Of a stretch of 64,000 nt of DNA, positions 19,347-28,696 are shown in pieces. Every line of letters starts with the position of its first letter. The stretch's first letter is position 1. Origin of the DNA: Weeksellaceae bacterium (lineage in GTDB: Bacteria; Bacteroidota; Bacteroidia; Flavobacteriales; Weeksellaceae); the NCBI GenBank assembly GCA_022013695.1, contig JAKLPS010000020.1, positions 1 through 64,000 of the forward strand, written 5' to 3'. Position numbers and translations under genes: made by a program. The notes beneath the pieces were generated by a model, which was not told the DNA's origin, ran no database searches, and saw nothing but the letters and a program-made list of their open reading frames with translations.

Positions 19347-20326
19347 TTTTTTAGAGCTTTCTCAACTTCGCTCCCACAAAGGTCTTGGATGGAAATGCCG
19401 TAGATCTTTGCCTGTTGGGGAAGAATGCTTGCAGGCGAAAACCCCGGATTTGTGTTCATTTCCAAAAGATAAGGAATTCCGTCGACAATAATGAATTCTG
19501 ACCTCGAGAATCCACTCATTCCCAAAGATTTATAAGCTTTGATGGCGGTTTCTTCAACCTTTTTTGTGGTTTCGTCGTCAATTCTTGCAGGCGTTATTTC
19601 TTGTGACGCGCCTTCATATTTCGCCTCGTAATCGAAGAATTCTTTGTCTGGAATGATTTCTGTGATTCCAAGAACAATGACTTCGCCTCTGTAATCCAAA
19701 ACGCCGACGGAAACCTCGATGCCCTTGAGCGCCCTTTCGATGAGGATTTCGTCGTCTTCTTTATAAGCCATTTCGATCGCCATTTGAAGTTCGCTTTTTT
19801 CCTTCACCTTGGAGATTCCGAGAGAAGAACCGCTTTGATTGGGCTTTACGAAAACAGGTAAACCCAATTCTTCCACGATTTTGTCGTCAGAAATTTCTTC
19901 ACCTTTTCTAAGATAAATACTTTTGGCTGATGGGATTCCGTATTTGGAAAGAACCGCCAATGTATCTTTTTTATTGAAGGTCAAAGCACTTTGATAAAAG
20001 CCGCAACCTGTATATTTTTGTCCAACGGCGTCCCAATAAGCCTGCAGAATTCCGTTTTCGCCTGGCGTTCCGTGGATGATATTAAAGCAAGCATCGAATT
20101 TCAGACTTTGACCGTTTTCCAGATTAGCAGAAAAATCAGCTTTGTTGATTGGTTTTTTATTATCGTTTTCGTCTAAAAAATACCATTCATCTTTCAGGAT
20201 GACCACTTTGTAAGCATTATAAATTTCACGATCCAAAGAATCGAAAATCAATTGTCCGCTTTTCAGGGAAACTTTGTATTCATCAGAATATCCGCCCATT
20301 ACGACGGCTACGTTTTTTTTGTGCAT
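19343..20326 (-). CDS. ddl: D-alanine--D-alanine ligase
   Basis: Ddl joins two D-Ala for the peptidoglycan stem peptide. The 327-residue ATP-grasp protein has the N-terminal VAVVMGGYSDEYKVSLKSG (G-x-S-xE region with the catalytic Glu in a DEYKVS variant of the usual EHxVS). HGTPGENGILQAYWDAVGQKYTGCG is seen in sections, then VFVKPNQSGSSLGISKV, and YLLEMNTNPGF for the metal-binding end. The Lys/Tyr/Ser set near YTGCG fits a D-Ala rather than a D-Lac ligase, though this is an inference. It lies upstream of coaD. Confidence 0.94.
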   Translation of the reverse strand: MHKKNVAVVMGGYSDEYKVSLKSGQLIFDSLDREIYNAYKVVILKDEWYFLDENDNKKPINKADFSANLENGQSLKFDACFNIIHGTPGENGILQAYWDAVGQKYTGCGFYQSALTFNKKDTLAVLSKYGIPSAKSIYLRKGEEISDDKIVEELGLPVFVKPNQSGSSLGISKVKEKSELQMAIEMAYKEDDEILIERALKGIEVSVGVLDYRGEVIVLGITEIIPDKEFFDYEAKYEGASQEITPARIDDETTKKVEETAIKAYKSLGMSGFSRSEFIIVDGIPYLLEMNTNPGFSPASILPQQAKIYGISIQDLCGSEVEKALKK

Positions 20327-20413
20327 TCGGGAATTATCTTGGAAACAAATGTAAAAATTTTATGCAAAAAATCTGTGATTAAATCCTTCAAATTTTAGGT
20401 AGTGAATATAAGT

Positions 20414-20528
20414 AAGTGCGTTGAGATGAGCGCACTTTTTAATCTTTGCTGAGTTTTGCGCCTTGGCGAACCTTAAAATTATTTTCAATAAATTAAATAA
20501 ATTTTGGCGGACTTTGCGCTTAAATAAA
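20414..20528 (+). repeat. CTTTGCG-type intergenic repeat (copy A) with flanking hairpin
   Basis: The segment 20441-20528 matches the repeats before argB and argH in order and spacing: an AATCTTTGCTGAG start, GCGAACCTTAAAA, TATTTTCAATAA-like centre, then GGACTTTGCG and an A-rich tail. It is preceded by a hairpin, AAGTGCG (20414-20420) with CGCACTT (20431-20437). Here the element sits just past the dgkA stop rather than before a start codon, which argues for a dispersed repeat rather than an arginine-specific element. Confidence 0.75.
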
Positions 20529-20531
20529 TTT

Positions 20532-20897
20532 TTAATAAAAATACAACATCAAATAAGGCCAATAAACCAAAACTCCAACACAAATTGCAGAAATCGTCGC
20601 TAGTAATACCGCTCCGCCAGCCAAATCTTTGATAAGGCCAATTCTCGAATCAAATTCCGGTTCAATGTAATCTCCGATTTTTTCGATACAAGTGTTCAAA
20701 ATTTCGGTAATCAAAACTGAAAAACAGCAGAGCACGATCAATGCCGACTCCAAACTGCTAATATGAAGAAAAACAATCAGAAAAAGATTGACCAGCAATC
20801 CCAAAATGTGAATCTGGAAATTGCGCTCGTTTCTCAAAATCCACAAGATCCCACGAACCGTGAACTGAAAGCTTGAATGAAAGGGCGGTTTTTTCAT
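20532..20897 (-). CDS. Diacylglycerol kinase family membrane protein (DgkA-like)
   Basis: This 121-residue inner-membrane protein has three hydrophobic segments (about 35-55, 58-75, 95-118). The catalytic signature ITEILNTCIEKIGDYIEPEF is visible, with the Glu and Asn expected of the DgkA family, followed by IKDLAGGAVLLATI. Gram-positive homologues phosphorylate undecaprenol and E. coli DgkA phosphorylates diacylglycerol; the substrate cannot be told here. It is upstream of ddl and coaD on the same strand. Confidence 0.88.
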   Translation of the reverse strand: MKKPPFHSSFQFTVRGILWILRNERNFQIHILGLLVNLFLIVFLHISSLESALIVLCCFSVLITEILNTCIEKIGDYIEPEFDSRIGLIKDLAGGAVLLATISAICVGVLVYWPYLMLYFY

Positions 20898-20981
20898 CGT
20901 AATAATATCGACAAAGATAGATAAATATCAAAATTGTTAATAACTAAATAAATCCGGTTTTTAAAATAGCAGCAAAATCAT

Positions 20982-20989
20982 TATCTTTG
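20982..20989 (+). promoter_or_regulatory. -7 box of the dnaN promoter
   Basis: TATCTTTG fits TAnnTTTG and ends 23 bases before the dnaN ATG. No clean TTG was seen at the proper distance upstream, only T-rich sequence. Confidence 0.45.
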
Positions 20990-21012
20990 TGGAATTGAAA
21001 TAAATACAGTTT

Positions 21013-22143
21013 ATGAGATTTATAGTTGCCAGTGGCGATTTGCAGAAAGCTTTACAAACAGTTAGCGGCGTCATTTCCGGATCGCAGTCCAGGCCGATTT
21101 TGGAAAATTTCCTCTTCGAATTGGATCAGAACCTTTTGGCCGTTACGGCCTCAGACGGCGAAACTACTTTGGTCACTTCCCTGGAAGTGAAATCCGATGA
21201 CAAGGGGAAAATAGCAGTTCCCGCCAAGACTTTTCAGGACTTTCTGAAGACCTATGGCGAGCAACCTTTGATTTTGGTCGTCAAAGATTCCGAAGACGGG
21301 AACGGAAGCATTCTGGATATTTTGGACGAGAAAGATAACTTTTCCGTAGCCCTCGACAATGCAGACGATTACCCGGAATTGCCGGAATTCGACGCCTCTC
21401 AAAAAGTGACCATCTCCGGTGGCATTTTGGCAGAAGCTTTGGCCAACACGCTGTTCGCAACCAGCAACGATTCGCTTCGTCCGGTTATGACCGGCGTTTT
21501 GTTCCAATTCAAAGAAGATGAGACCAATTTTGTTTCCACAGATTCTCACCGATTGGTGGTTTACAAAAGAACAGATGTCACAAATCCCGAACCGTTGGAA
21601 TTCATCATGCCGAAAAAACCTTTGGCGATTTTCAAAAACATCCTTAGCAACTCCAGCGATGATGTCGTGATCGAGTTTAGCGATAATATGGCAAAATTCA
21701 CTTTTGGAAACAATATCTGGATCTGCCGCCTGATCGACGGGAAATATCCAAATTACAACGCCGTAATCCCCAAAGAAAATCCAAACGTCTTGACCATCAA
21801 CAGAAGTTTGCTTTTGAGTTCTATCAGGAGAGCATCCATTATGTCCAACAAATCTACCAATCAGGTAAGGTTCAAATTGTCCGGGAACGTGCTTCACCTT
21901 CACGCAGAAGATACCGAGTATGCGAACAAGGCAGATATGCAGATTCCGTGCGATTACAATGGCGAGGATATCAACATCGGTTTCAGTTCCAGATTCCTGA
22001 CCGAGATGCTATCTGTATTGACGTCTGAAGATGTAAGGATGAAGATGTCGCAGCCCAACAGACCAGGAATCGTGGAACCCGTGGACGGACTGGAGGAGCA
22101 CGAAAGTATCCTGATGCTGTCAATGCCTGTAATTGGTTTATAA
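21013..22143 (+). CDS. dnaN: DNA polymerase III sliding clamp, beta subunit
   Basis: DnaN is the dimeric ring clamp that tethers the replicative polymerase. The 376-residue protein starts MRFIVASGDLQKALQTVSGVISGSQSRPILENFLFE and shows the three repeated clamp domains (about 1-120, 130-250, 255-376). Landmarks are SDGETTLVTSL, FATSNDSLRPVMTGVLFQ, STDSHRLVVYK and the C-terminal ILMLSMPVIGL, which contributes to the protein-binding pocket. It stands alone, not next to dnaA. Confidence 0.97.
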   Translation: MRFIVASGDLQKALQTVSGVISGSQSRPILENFLFELDQNLLAVTASDGETTLVTSLEVKSDDKGKIAVPAKTFQDFLKTYGEQPLILVVKDSEDGNGSILDILDEKDNFSVALDNADDYPELPEFDASQKVTISGGILAEALANTLFATSNDSLRPVMTGVLFQFKEDETNFVSTDSHRLVVYKRTDVTNPEPLEFIMPKKPLAIFKNILSNSSDDVVIEFSDNMAKFTFGNNIWICRLIDGKYPNYNAVIPKENPNVLTINRSLLLSSIRRASIMSNKSTNQVRFKLSGNVLHLHAEDTEYANKADMQIPCDYNGEDINIGFSSRFLTEMLSVLTSEDVRMKMSQPNRPGIVEPVDGLEEHESILMLSMPVIGL

Positions 22144-22144
22144 G

Positions 22145-22172
22145 TGATGAATGATAATTGATGAATGATTGT
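22145..22172. repeat. Heptameric tandem repeat upstream of pheT
   Basis: Four 7-base units follow one another: TGATGAA, TGATAAT, TGATGAA, TGATTGT. They begin just after the dnaN stop. The same unit type, in the same orientation relative to the downstream gene, is found at 46571-46598. Confidence 0.7.
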
Positions 22173-22284
22173 TTACAATTTATAAATAATTTACGATTTG
22201 AGATTTGATGATTCAAGTCTCAAATTTTGTTTAATAAAAACCTCGGACATCGGTCTTCCGGCTGCCGACAATCAAATATTAAAA

Positions 22285-24684
22285 ATGAAAATCTCAAATA
22301 ATTGGCTTAAGGATTATATCAAAACTGAACTTTCGTCGGAGAAAATCAGCGCTTATCTTACAGACATAGGTCTGGAAGTAGAAGGCGTAGATCAATTCGA
22401 AAGCGTAAAAGGCAGCCTGGGAGGCATCGTAGTCGGTAAAATCTTGACTTGCGAAAAACATCCAAATGCAGATAAACTCAGCAAAACAACCGTTGACGTT
22501 GGAGCCGGCAAGGTGTTGGAAATCGTCTGTGGCGCGCCAAATGTTGCTGCCGGACAAACCGTTCCCGTCGCATTGGTCGGAACCAAGATGTATGCAAAAG
22601 ACGGAACGTCTTTCGATATCAAAAAAGCTAAAATCCGTGACGAAGTTTCAGAAGGAATGATCTGCGCCGAAGACGAACTGGGCTTGAGCAACGATCACAG
22701 CGGAATTATGGTCTTGGATCCCGAAAAATTTGAAATTGGGAAAAATTTTGCCGATTATTTTGAATTGTCGAACGATGAGGTTTACGAAATCGGATTGACA
22801 CCAAACAGAACCGACGCGATGTCGCATTACGGCGTTGCCAGAGACTTGCACGCTTTCTTGGTTTCTAATAACTTAAAATCAGAATTTACAAAAATAGAAT
22901 CCAAAATTCTGAACATCGAGGGATCACACGATTTCAAATTGGAAGTCGAAGACTCGGAACTCACGCCAAGATATCTGGGAGCCGTCATCGAAAACGTACA
23001 AGTGAAACCCTCTCCGGATTGGTTGAAAGCAAGATTAAAAGCAATAGGACTTTCGCCAATTAATAATGTTGTAGATATTACCAATTACATCCTTCACGGC
23101 CTTGGGCAGCCGCTTCACGCTTTTGACGCCGACAAAATCTTGGGTAAAAAAGTGAAAGTCGGAACCGTAAAAGAAGGTACGAAATTCAAAACCTTAGACG
23201 GCGCCGAAAGAACTTTGAACGGTTCCGAGATCATCATCAAAGACGGCAAGGGCAATCCAATGTGCATCGCCGGCGTTTTTGGCGGCCTCGAAAGCGGCGT
23301 TTCTTCGGAAACCAAAACCATATTTCTGGAAAGCGCTTATTTCAATCCGGTGGCGATCAGAAAAGCGTCCAAATATCACGGATTGAACACCGATGCCTCG
23401 TTCCGTTTCGAAAGAGGCGTAGATCCGAACAACGCCAGAACCGCTTTGACGCACGCCATCAGCTTCCTACAGGAATTGGCCGGAGGAAAACTGGTAGGCG
23501 AGATTGTGGAAAGCTATCCCGAAAAAATAAAAGACCATTATGTGGTTCTCAGATATTCGAAAATTGATCAAATTATCGGCACAAAAATCCATCGCGAAAA
23601 GATCAAAGAAATCCTGAAATCTTTGGAAATTACGATTCTTAACGAGATCCAAAACGGATTGGAACTCTCAGTCCCTGTTTACAGAGCGGATGTGACAAGA
23701 GAAATCGATGTGATCGAAGAAATTCTGAGAATCTACGGTTATAACAAAATTGAAGCACCAAAGAAAATTTCGTTCACGCCGGTAAAACTGGATTTTGAAG
23801 ATCAGGACGCGCTGGAAAACGCTTGGGCAAGGACTTTGCAAGCCAACGGTTTCCACGAAGTGATGAACAATTCCTTGACTTCTGTGAAAGACGAAGCCGA
23901 CGCCGTGAAACTGCTCAATCCACTGAGCAACGATTTGGCATTTATGAGAAAGTCTTTGTTAGAAGGCCTTCTGGGGAATGCCATCTTCAACATCAACCGA
24001 AAATCTCCCGACCTTAAGTTTTTTGAACTTGGAAAAGTTTATCATAAAAAAACAAAGTACCAAGAAAGAAAACAAATGGCTATTTTGACGACCGGCAGAG
24101 ACGTTGCTGAAAATTGGCTTCAGCCCAAAAGCGCCACCGATTTCTACCATTTGAAAGCTTACGTCAAAATTCTTTTGGACAAACTGAATCTCGATCTCCA
24201 CGAATCCGCTTTGGAAGACGACCGTTTTTCCGACGCTCTCCAAATCACGGCAGAAGGCAAAACGCTGGCAATACTTGGCAAAGTTTCCCCACAATTGTTG
24301 AAGGATTTCGACATCAGTCAGGAGGTTTTCTACGCAGAAATCGAAGTGGAAAATTGCCAAGCTCTCCGAACCAGCGACAACCTGAAATTCGTGGATATTC
24401 CGAAATTCAACAAAATAAGAAGAGACCTTGCATTGTTGGTTGACAAGACGATTTCCTACTCAGAATTATACGAATTGGCGAAGAAAAACAAATCCCCTTT
24501 CCTCAAAAAAATCAACCTTTTTGATGTTTACGAAGGCAAAAATCTCCCCGAAGGCAAGAAATCTTACGCCCTAAGTTTCGAACTCCTGAACGAAGAAAAA
24601 ACTCTGGAAGAAAAAGAGATTTCCGAAGTGATGACCTCGCTCATCAAATCCTTCGAAAAAGAACTGAAAGCCGAGCTGAGATAG
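22285..24684 (+). CDS. pheT: Phenylalanine--tRNA ligase beta subunit
   Basis: PheT is the large subunit of the alpha2-beta2 phenylalanyl-tRNA synthetase. Starting at MKISNNWLKDYI (22285) gives 799 residues, the normal length; the frame extension further left has no family counterpart. Domains in order are an N-terminal tRNA-binding EMAP-like fold (residues 40-150, GKILTCEKHPNADKLS), the B3/B4 editing domain (210-390, NNVVDITNYILHGLGQPLHAFD in parts), the B5 domain (400-475), the pseudo-catalytic core, and a C-terminal anticodon-binding FDX-ACB domain (705-799). pheS is not in the window. Confidence 0.97.
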   Translation: MKISNNWLKDYIKTELSSEKISAYLTDIGLEVEGVDQFESVKGSLGGIVVGKILTCEKHPNADKLSKTTVDVGAGKVLEIVCGAPNVAAGQTVPVALVGTKMYAKDGTSFDIKKAKIRDEVSEGMICAEDELGLSNDHSGIMVLDPEKFEIGKNFADYFELSNDEVYEIGLTPNRTDAMSHYGVARDLHAFLVSNNLKSEFTKIESKILNIEGSHDFKLEVEDSELTPRYLGAVIENVQVKPSPDWLKARLKAIGLSPINNVVDITNYILHGLGQPLHAFDADKILGKKVKVGTVKEGTKFKTLDGAERTLNGSEIIIKDGKGNPMCIAGVFGGLESGVSSETKTIFLESAYFNPVAIRKASKYHGLNTDASFRFERGVDPNNARTALTHAISFLQELAGGKLVGEIVESYPEKIKDHYVVLRYSKIDQIIGTKIHREKIKEILKSLEITILNEIQNGLELSVPVYRADVTREIDVIEEILRIYGYNKIEAPKKISFTPVKLDFEDQDALENAWARTLQANGFHEVMNNSLTSVKDEADAVKLLNPLSNDLAFMRKSLLEGLLGNAIFNINRKSPDLKFFELGKVYHKKTKYQERKQMAILTTGRDVAENWLQPKSATDFYHLKAYVKILLDKLNLDLHESALEDDRFSDALQITAEGKTLAILGKVSPQLLKDFDISQEVFYAEIEVENCQALRTSDNLKFVDIPKFNKIRRDLALLVDKTISYSELYELAKKNKSPFLKKINLFDVYEGKNLPEGKKSYALSFELLNEEKTLEEKEISEVMTSLIKSFEKELKAELR

Positions 24685-24729
24685 CATCGCACACGCTCAC
24701 CAATTATTTTTTGAGGAGCTATTTCCCGC

Positions 24730-24790
24730 TTTCCGTTGCAATCTTTTTCTTTTTTTTGCAAAAAAAAGAAAAAGGATTTCCACTGCAATC
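24730..24790. repeat. Long perfect hairpin flanked by direct repeats
   Basis: A 32-base perfect palindrome spans 24743-24774: C, five T, C, eight T, G, and its mirror. It is bracketed by near-identical direct repeats, TTTCCGTTGCAATC at 24730-24743 and TTTCCACTGCAATC at 24777-24790. AGCTATTTCCCGC on the left and GGGGCTATGGG on the right extend the element to about 24705-24800. It resembles a REP- or MITE-like mobile hairpin between pheT and hemN. Confidence 0.75.
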
Positions 24791-24902
24791 GGGGCTATGG
24801 GTTTGGTCATTTTATAGAAGTTGAATCCATAATTATAGAAACTACCAATCAAAAGTCATTTCAAGTCGAGTGCAATCCCAACTCAATTTTTGTAACTTTG
24901 CA

Positions 24903-26285
24903 ATGATGAATTCTTTAATTGACAAATACAATATTCCCGGCCCGCGATACACATCCTATCCCACCGTTCCGTACTGGAGCGAGGCAGATTTTTCGTCGGA
25001 TCTTTGGAAGCAATCCGTCATCCGATCTTTCGCCGAAAGCAATGCGGAAGAAGGCATTTCCATCTACATTCATCTGCCGTTTTGCGAAGCACTTTGCACA
25101 TTTTGCGCCTGTCACAAGCGGATTACAAAGCAACATTCTGTAGAAATTCCTTATCTGGAAAGCGTCTTGAAAGAATGGAAGTTGTACTTAGACTTGATCA
25201 ACCAGCAAGCAGCAAACCTCAATGGTAAACCCATTTTAAAAGAACTTCATTTGGGCGGCGGAACCCCAACTTTTTTCTCGCCCCAAAACCTTAAAACACT
25301 ATTACAAGGGATTTTCGATACAGTAGAAATCGCAGATCATCCGGAATTCAGTTTTGAAGGCCATCCGAATAATACCAGCAGAGATCATTTGCAAACCCTG
25401 TTCGATTTGGGCTTTACAAGAGTGAGTTTCGGCGTTCAGGATTATGATCCCAAAGTCCAGAAAGCCATCAACAGGATTCAGCCGTTCGAAAATGTGAAGA
25501 AGGTCACCGAATGGGCGCGGGAAATCGGTTACAAAGGCGTGAGCCACGATTTGGTTTTTGGCCTGCCACACCAGACTTGGGACGCGATGGAATTCACCAT
25601 CCGAAAAACATTGGAACTGAAGCCAGACCGATTGGCATTTTATTCTTATGCGCACGTTCCCTGGGTGAAAGGCGTTGGACAGCGCGGCTTTGATGAGAAC
25701 GATCTGCCCACCGGCGACGAAAAAAGACGACTTTACGAAGACGGAAAAAAATTGCTTCAGGAGCTCGGTTACATAGAAATCGGGATGGATCATTTTGCGT
25801 TGGAGCACGATGATCTCTACCAAGCGCTCATTCACAAAAGACTGCACCGCAATTTTATGGGCTATACCTCCAGCAAGACTCACCTCATGATCGGTTTGGG
25901 AATGTCTGCCATTTCGGATTCGTGGTATGCCTTTGCTCAAAATGTAAAAACGGTGGAGGAATATCAGAAATTGGTAGAGCAGGGCGAGATTCCGGTTTTT
26001 AAAGGTCACCTTTTGGACGATGAAGATCTGAAAATCCGCCAGCACATTCTCAATCTGATGTGCCAGTTGGAGACGAGTTGGGATCTTCAAAATTCCTTCC
26101 CCGAAATCGAAGATTCACTTGAAAAACTGAGAGAGATGGAAGCCGACGGGCTTGTAGAAATCTCCCGCAATCACATAAAGATCACAGAAAAAGGACGCGC
26201 GTTTACCAGAAATGTAGCGATGGTTTTTGACCTCAGAATGCTGAGAAACAAACCGGAGACCCGCATTTTTTCCATGACTGTCTGA
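24903..26285 (+). CDS. hemN: Oxygen-independent coproporphyrinogen III oxidase
   Basis: HemN oxidatively decarboxylates coproporphyrinogen III to protoporphyrinogen IX with radical SAM chemistry. The start at 24903 (MMNSLIDKYNIPGPRYTSYPT) gives 460 residues; the frame extends 11 codons left without family support. Seen are GPRYTSYPTVPYW, the CEALCTFCACHKRIT cluster motif (CxxxCxxCxC of true HemN rather than HemW), HLGGGTPTF, SFGVQDYDPKVQKAINRIQ, and YAHVPW. A TAACTTTG -7 box ends 2 bases before the ATG, so the mRNA may be nearly leaderless. Confidence 0.94.
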   Translation: MMNSLIDKYNIPGPRYTSYPTVPYWSEADFSSDLWKQSVIRSFAESNAEEGISIYIHLPFCEALCTFCACHKRITKQHSVEIPYLESVLKEWKLYLDLINQQAANLNGKPILKELHLGGGTPTFFSPQNLKTLLQGIFDTVEIADHPEFSFEGHPNNTSRDHLQTLFDLGFTRVSFGVQDYDPKVQKAINRIQPFENVKKVTEWAREIGYKGVSHDLVFGLPHQTWDAMEFTIRKTLELKPDRLAFYSYAHVPWVKGVGQRGFDENDLPTGDEKRRLYEDGKKLLQELGYIEIGMDHFALEHDDLYQALIHKRLHRNFMGYTSSKTHLMIGLGMSAISDSWYAFAQNVKTVEEYQKLVEQGEIPVFKGHLLDDEDLKIRQHILNLMCQLETSWDLQNSFPEIEDSLEKLREMEADGLVEISRNHIKITEKGRAFTRNVAMVFDLRMLRNKPETRIFSMTV

Positions 26286-26319
26286 TTTTTTTCCCTGCTC
26301 AGGCCAGTCTTCTGCATTT

Positions 26320-27312
26320 TCACTCGAGGATTTTATCCCAAAGTTCTCTATGGAATTTGACGGTATTTTCCACAGCAGTAGGACTCGCTCCCATTCGGAC
26401 GATGATCAGGTTCTCGCTTGGAACGATGTCCAAAAATTGTCCGTTTTTGCCCAATGCACAAAACATATCTTTCGGCGCGTTGGGTACCAATGATTGGTTA
26501 AGCGCCGTTTCTACACCAGGAACTTTGATTTTTTCTTTGCCGTTCAGCCACCAAAGATAGCCGTAGGAAGGATTCAGGTCTTGAGAAGATTGCAACATAT
26601 TTTGGAAGTAGAGATCATTTTTATAATAGATTTTACCGTCTAGTGTGCCTTTGTTTAAGACTAATTTTCCGAACTGTAAGAAGCTTTTTGCGGGGCTGAA
26701 GAATACGAGTCCACCCTTGTATTTATGCCATTTTCCTGTGATTCCCGCTCCGGACAATTTTTCGGTTGTATAATCATCGATGTTTTTTTTCGATACTTTT
26801 TCGATTATTTTTGCCAGCTGCGAGTAGGCCGCTGTATCATAATACCAAAATGTTCCGGGTGGATTTTTGAAGACCAGACAGTTCTTGGAGCTGCATAAAA
26901 GATCTTTTTTGTAATCGAGTCCAGAGGTCATCGTAAGGAGATGTTTGATTGTGATTTTATCTTCTTCTTCGCTGGGCATGGAAGTCCATTTTCCCAGATA
27001 TTTGGAAACAGGATCATCGATATTTAAAAGATTCTCTTGCTGCGCGATCCCGATGAGGACAGCCGTCAAAGATTTTCCTGCCGAGGCCCAGTACCAATTG
27101 GTCTCCTGGTCGAAGGCTTGTCTTCCAATCAGTTTTTTTCCAAAATATTTTTCATTGATGATTTTTCCGTCCTGATAGATGATGAATGCGCGGCTTTTAT
27201 GCTCTTCGTTATAAGTGTTGAGCCCGTCGATTTTTGCTTTGTCGAAGCGGATGTTCTGAGAAAAAAACGCAATGCTGAGCAAACAAGACAATAAAAGGAG
27301 TATTTTTTTCAC
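26320..27312 (-). CDS. Secreted serine hydrolase (beta-lactamase/penicillin-binding family)
   Basis: This 330-residue protein starts at a GTG with a signal peptide (MKKILLLLSCLLSIAFFS). The catalytic motif is SAGK (Ser77, Lys80) in WYWASAGKSLTAVLIG. The second motif appears as YDTAAYSQL, with Tyr in the YxN/YSQ position. GLDYKKDLLCSSKNC carries extra Cys that could form a disulfide. This fits the class C beta-lactamase-like group (PF00144), which includes D-aminopeptidases and esterases. The real substrate, whether cell wall peptide, ester or antibiotic, cannot be told. It is convergent with hemN and divergent from the alpha/beta hydrolase at 27356. Confidence 0.82.
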   Translation of the reverse strand: MKKILLLLSCLLSIAFFSQNIRFDKAKIDGLNTYNEEHKSRAFIIYQDGKIINEKYFGKKLIGRQAFDQETNWYWASAGKSLTAVLIGIAQQENLLNIDDPVSKYLGKWTSMPSEEEDKITIKHLLTMTSGLDYKKDLLCSSKNCLVFKNPPGTFWYYDTAAYSQLAKIIEKVSKKNIDDYTTEKLSGAGITGKWHKYKGGLVFFSPAKSFLQFGKLVLNKGTLDGKIYYKNDLYFQNMLQSSQDLNPSYGYLWWLNGKEKIKVPGVETALNQSLVPNAPKDMFCALGKNGQFLDIVPSENLIIVRMGASPTAVENTVKFHRELWDKILE

Positions 27313-27355
27313 GGTGTATTTTTTTATTTCAGTAAATTTGATACCACTAAGATAG

Positions 27356-28189
27356 ATGAACTTGATTAAAGTTGAAAATATTGTTTTAAAAGGAAAGAAA
27401 GATTTTCTGGCCGACGCTTTTTATCCGGATATTGCCGGCAAAGCTTTTCCGTTGCTGATTTTTATTCATGGCTACAAAGGCTACAAAGATTGGGGCGCTT
27501 GGGAACTGATGGGCGAAGCATTTGCGAATGCCGGTTTTTATTTTGTGAAATTCAATTTTTCCCACAACGGAACCACGATAGACGACCCGAATAATTTTAG
27601 CGATCTCGAAGCATTTGGTCAAAATAATTACACCAAAGAATTGGAAGATTTGGAAGTGGTGATAGACTATTTCCAAAATCAAAAAGAAGTAGATTCTCAG
27701 AATGTGATGTTGCTCGGTCACAGCCGAGGTGGCGGAATCGCCGTCATCGAGGCTTCTGAAAACATAAATATTCGCAAATTGGCAACTTTAGCTTCCGTTT
27801 CCACGCTGGATCGTTTCCCAACAGGAGAGGCCTTAGAAAACTGGAAAAATCACGTCGTCTTTTACGTGGAAAATGCACGCACCAAGCAAAAAATGCCACA
27901 TTATTATCAGTTTTATCTGGATTTTATTACACACAGTGAACGATTTGATGTTGAAAAAGCGTGTGAAAATTTGGCGATTCCTGCTTTGTTCATTCACGGT
28001 TCCAATGACGAGTCGGCGGATAGAGAACATTGCGACAAACTTCACAATTGGACGAAGAATTCTGTGCAGAGCATCATAGAAAATGCCAATCATACATTTG
28101 GTGCAAAGGAACCTTGGCCTCACGACTTTTTGCCAAAAGAATTAGATGAAGCCGTGAGGAATTGTATAGAATTTTTAACCACTAAATAG
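27356..28189 (+). CDS. Alpha/beta hydrolase (dienelactone-hydrolase-like)
   Basis: This 277-residue cytoplasmic hydrolase has FPLLIFIHGYKGYKDWG for the oxyanion region (residues 31-47). The nucleophile elbow is GHSRGG, with Ser123. The acid probably lies in HGSNDESADREHC, and the terminal His in NHTFGAKEPWP. No signal peptide is present. The family includes acyl esterases and peptidases; substrate unknown. It is divergent from the serine hydrolase with 43 bases between the starts. Confidence 0.82.
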   Translation: MNLIKVENIVLKGKKDFLADAFYPDIAGKAFPLLIFIHGYKGYKDWGAWELMGEAFANAGFYFVKFNFSHNGTTIDDPNNFSDLEAFGQNNYTKELEDLEVVIDYFQNQKEVDSQNVMLLGHSRGGGIAVIEASENINIRKLATLASVSTLDRFPTGEALENWKNHVVFYVENARTKQKMPHYYQFYLDFITHSERFDVEKACENLAIPALFIHGSNDESADREHCDKLHNWTKNSVQSIIENANHTFGAKEPWPHDFLPKELDEAVRNCIEFLTTK

Positions 28190-28228
28190 AATTTAATTTA
28201 GCGGATAAAACCTCGGAAAGAATAGTGT

Positions 28229-28696
28229 TTACTTCTTCTTTTTTGTCAGATTGTTATTCTCAATCCACCGTTTGCTGCTGTTGATATCTTTCAAATACCA
28301 AATATCTCCGGCGTTCATAATGTAGAGATTATAAGAAATGGGGATGGAGATTTGCTTGCCTTCAAGATAACCGGCTCGGGCAGAGATGGCGTTTTTGTTT
28401 CGGATATAATCGCCGCTGAAGATATTGGAAAAGCTCTGCCCGCTGGCTTTGTCGTCAATCAGTTCCACAAGCGTCAAAGTACCGTCCTCATTGAATTGTA
28501 AGACGTGCCGCTCTCCGTGATCTTCAAAATCTTCTATCAGCACAAATTTTTTTCCCTTGATATTGTAGTGGGTTGCATCCGTCATTTTTTTGCTTTTTTT
28601 CTCGATCTTTTCCAATATTTTGTTAATCTCTCCAAAATCTTGAGAATAGAAGTAAACGCCGGAAATTAAGCTCAGTAGCAGTAGGATTCTTTTCAT
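28229..28696 (-). CDS. Small secreted protein of unknown function
   Basis: This 155-residue protein has a signal peptide (MKRILLLLSLISGVYFYSQ) and then a Lys/Glu-rich helix (EINKILEKIEKKSKKM). A beta-rich part follows (KFVLIEDFEDHGERHVLQFNED, TLTLVELIDD), ending in a Lys-rich tail KKKK. I do not recognise a family. It probably resides in the periplasm. It is convergent with the alpha/beta hydrolase (39 bases apart). Confidence 0.6.
   Translation of the reverse strand: MKRILLLLSLISGVYFYSQDFGEINKILEKIEKKSKKMTDATHYNIKGKKFVLIEDFEDHGERHVLQFNEDGTLTLVELIDDKASGQSFSNIFSGDYIRNKNAISARAGYLEGKQISIPISYNLYIMNAGDIWYLKDINSSKRWIENNNLTKKKK

Noticed and set aside
20414-20440. Hairpin plus five T as a plus-strand terminator
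   Set aside because: No plus-strand gene ends upstream of it; both neighbouring genes are on the minus strand. It is better seen as part of the repeat region.
21151-21903. A 250-residue open frame on the minus strand opposite dnaN
   Set aside because: It is an antisense shadow of a well-conserved gene, with no recognisable domain.
22198-22284. Extension of pheT by 29 codons
   Set aside because: The conserved N-terminus MKISxxWL begins at 22285; the extension has no counterpart.
25302-26090. A 262-residue open frame on the minus strand opposite hemN
   Set aside because: Antisense shadow of hemN; composition is unlike real proteins of the window.
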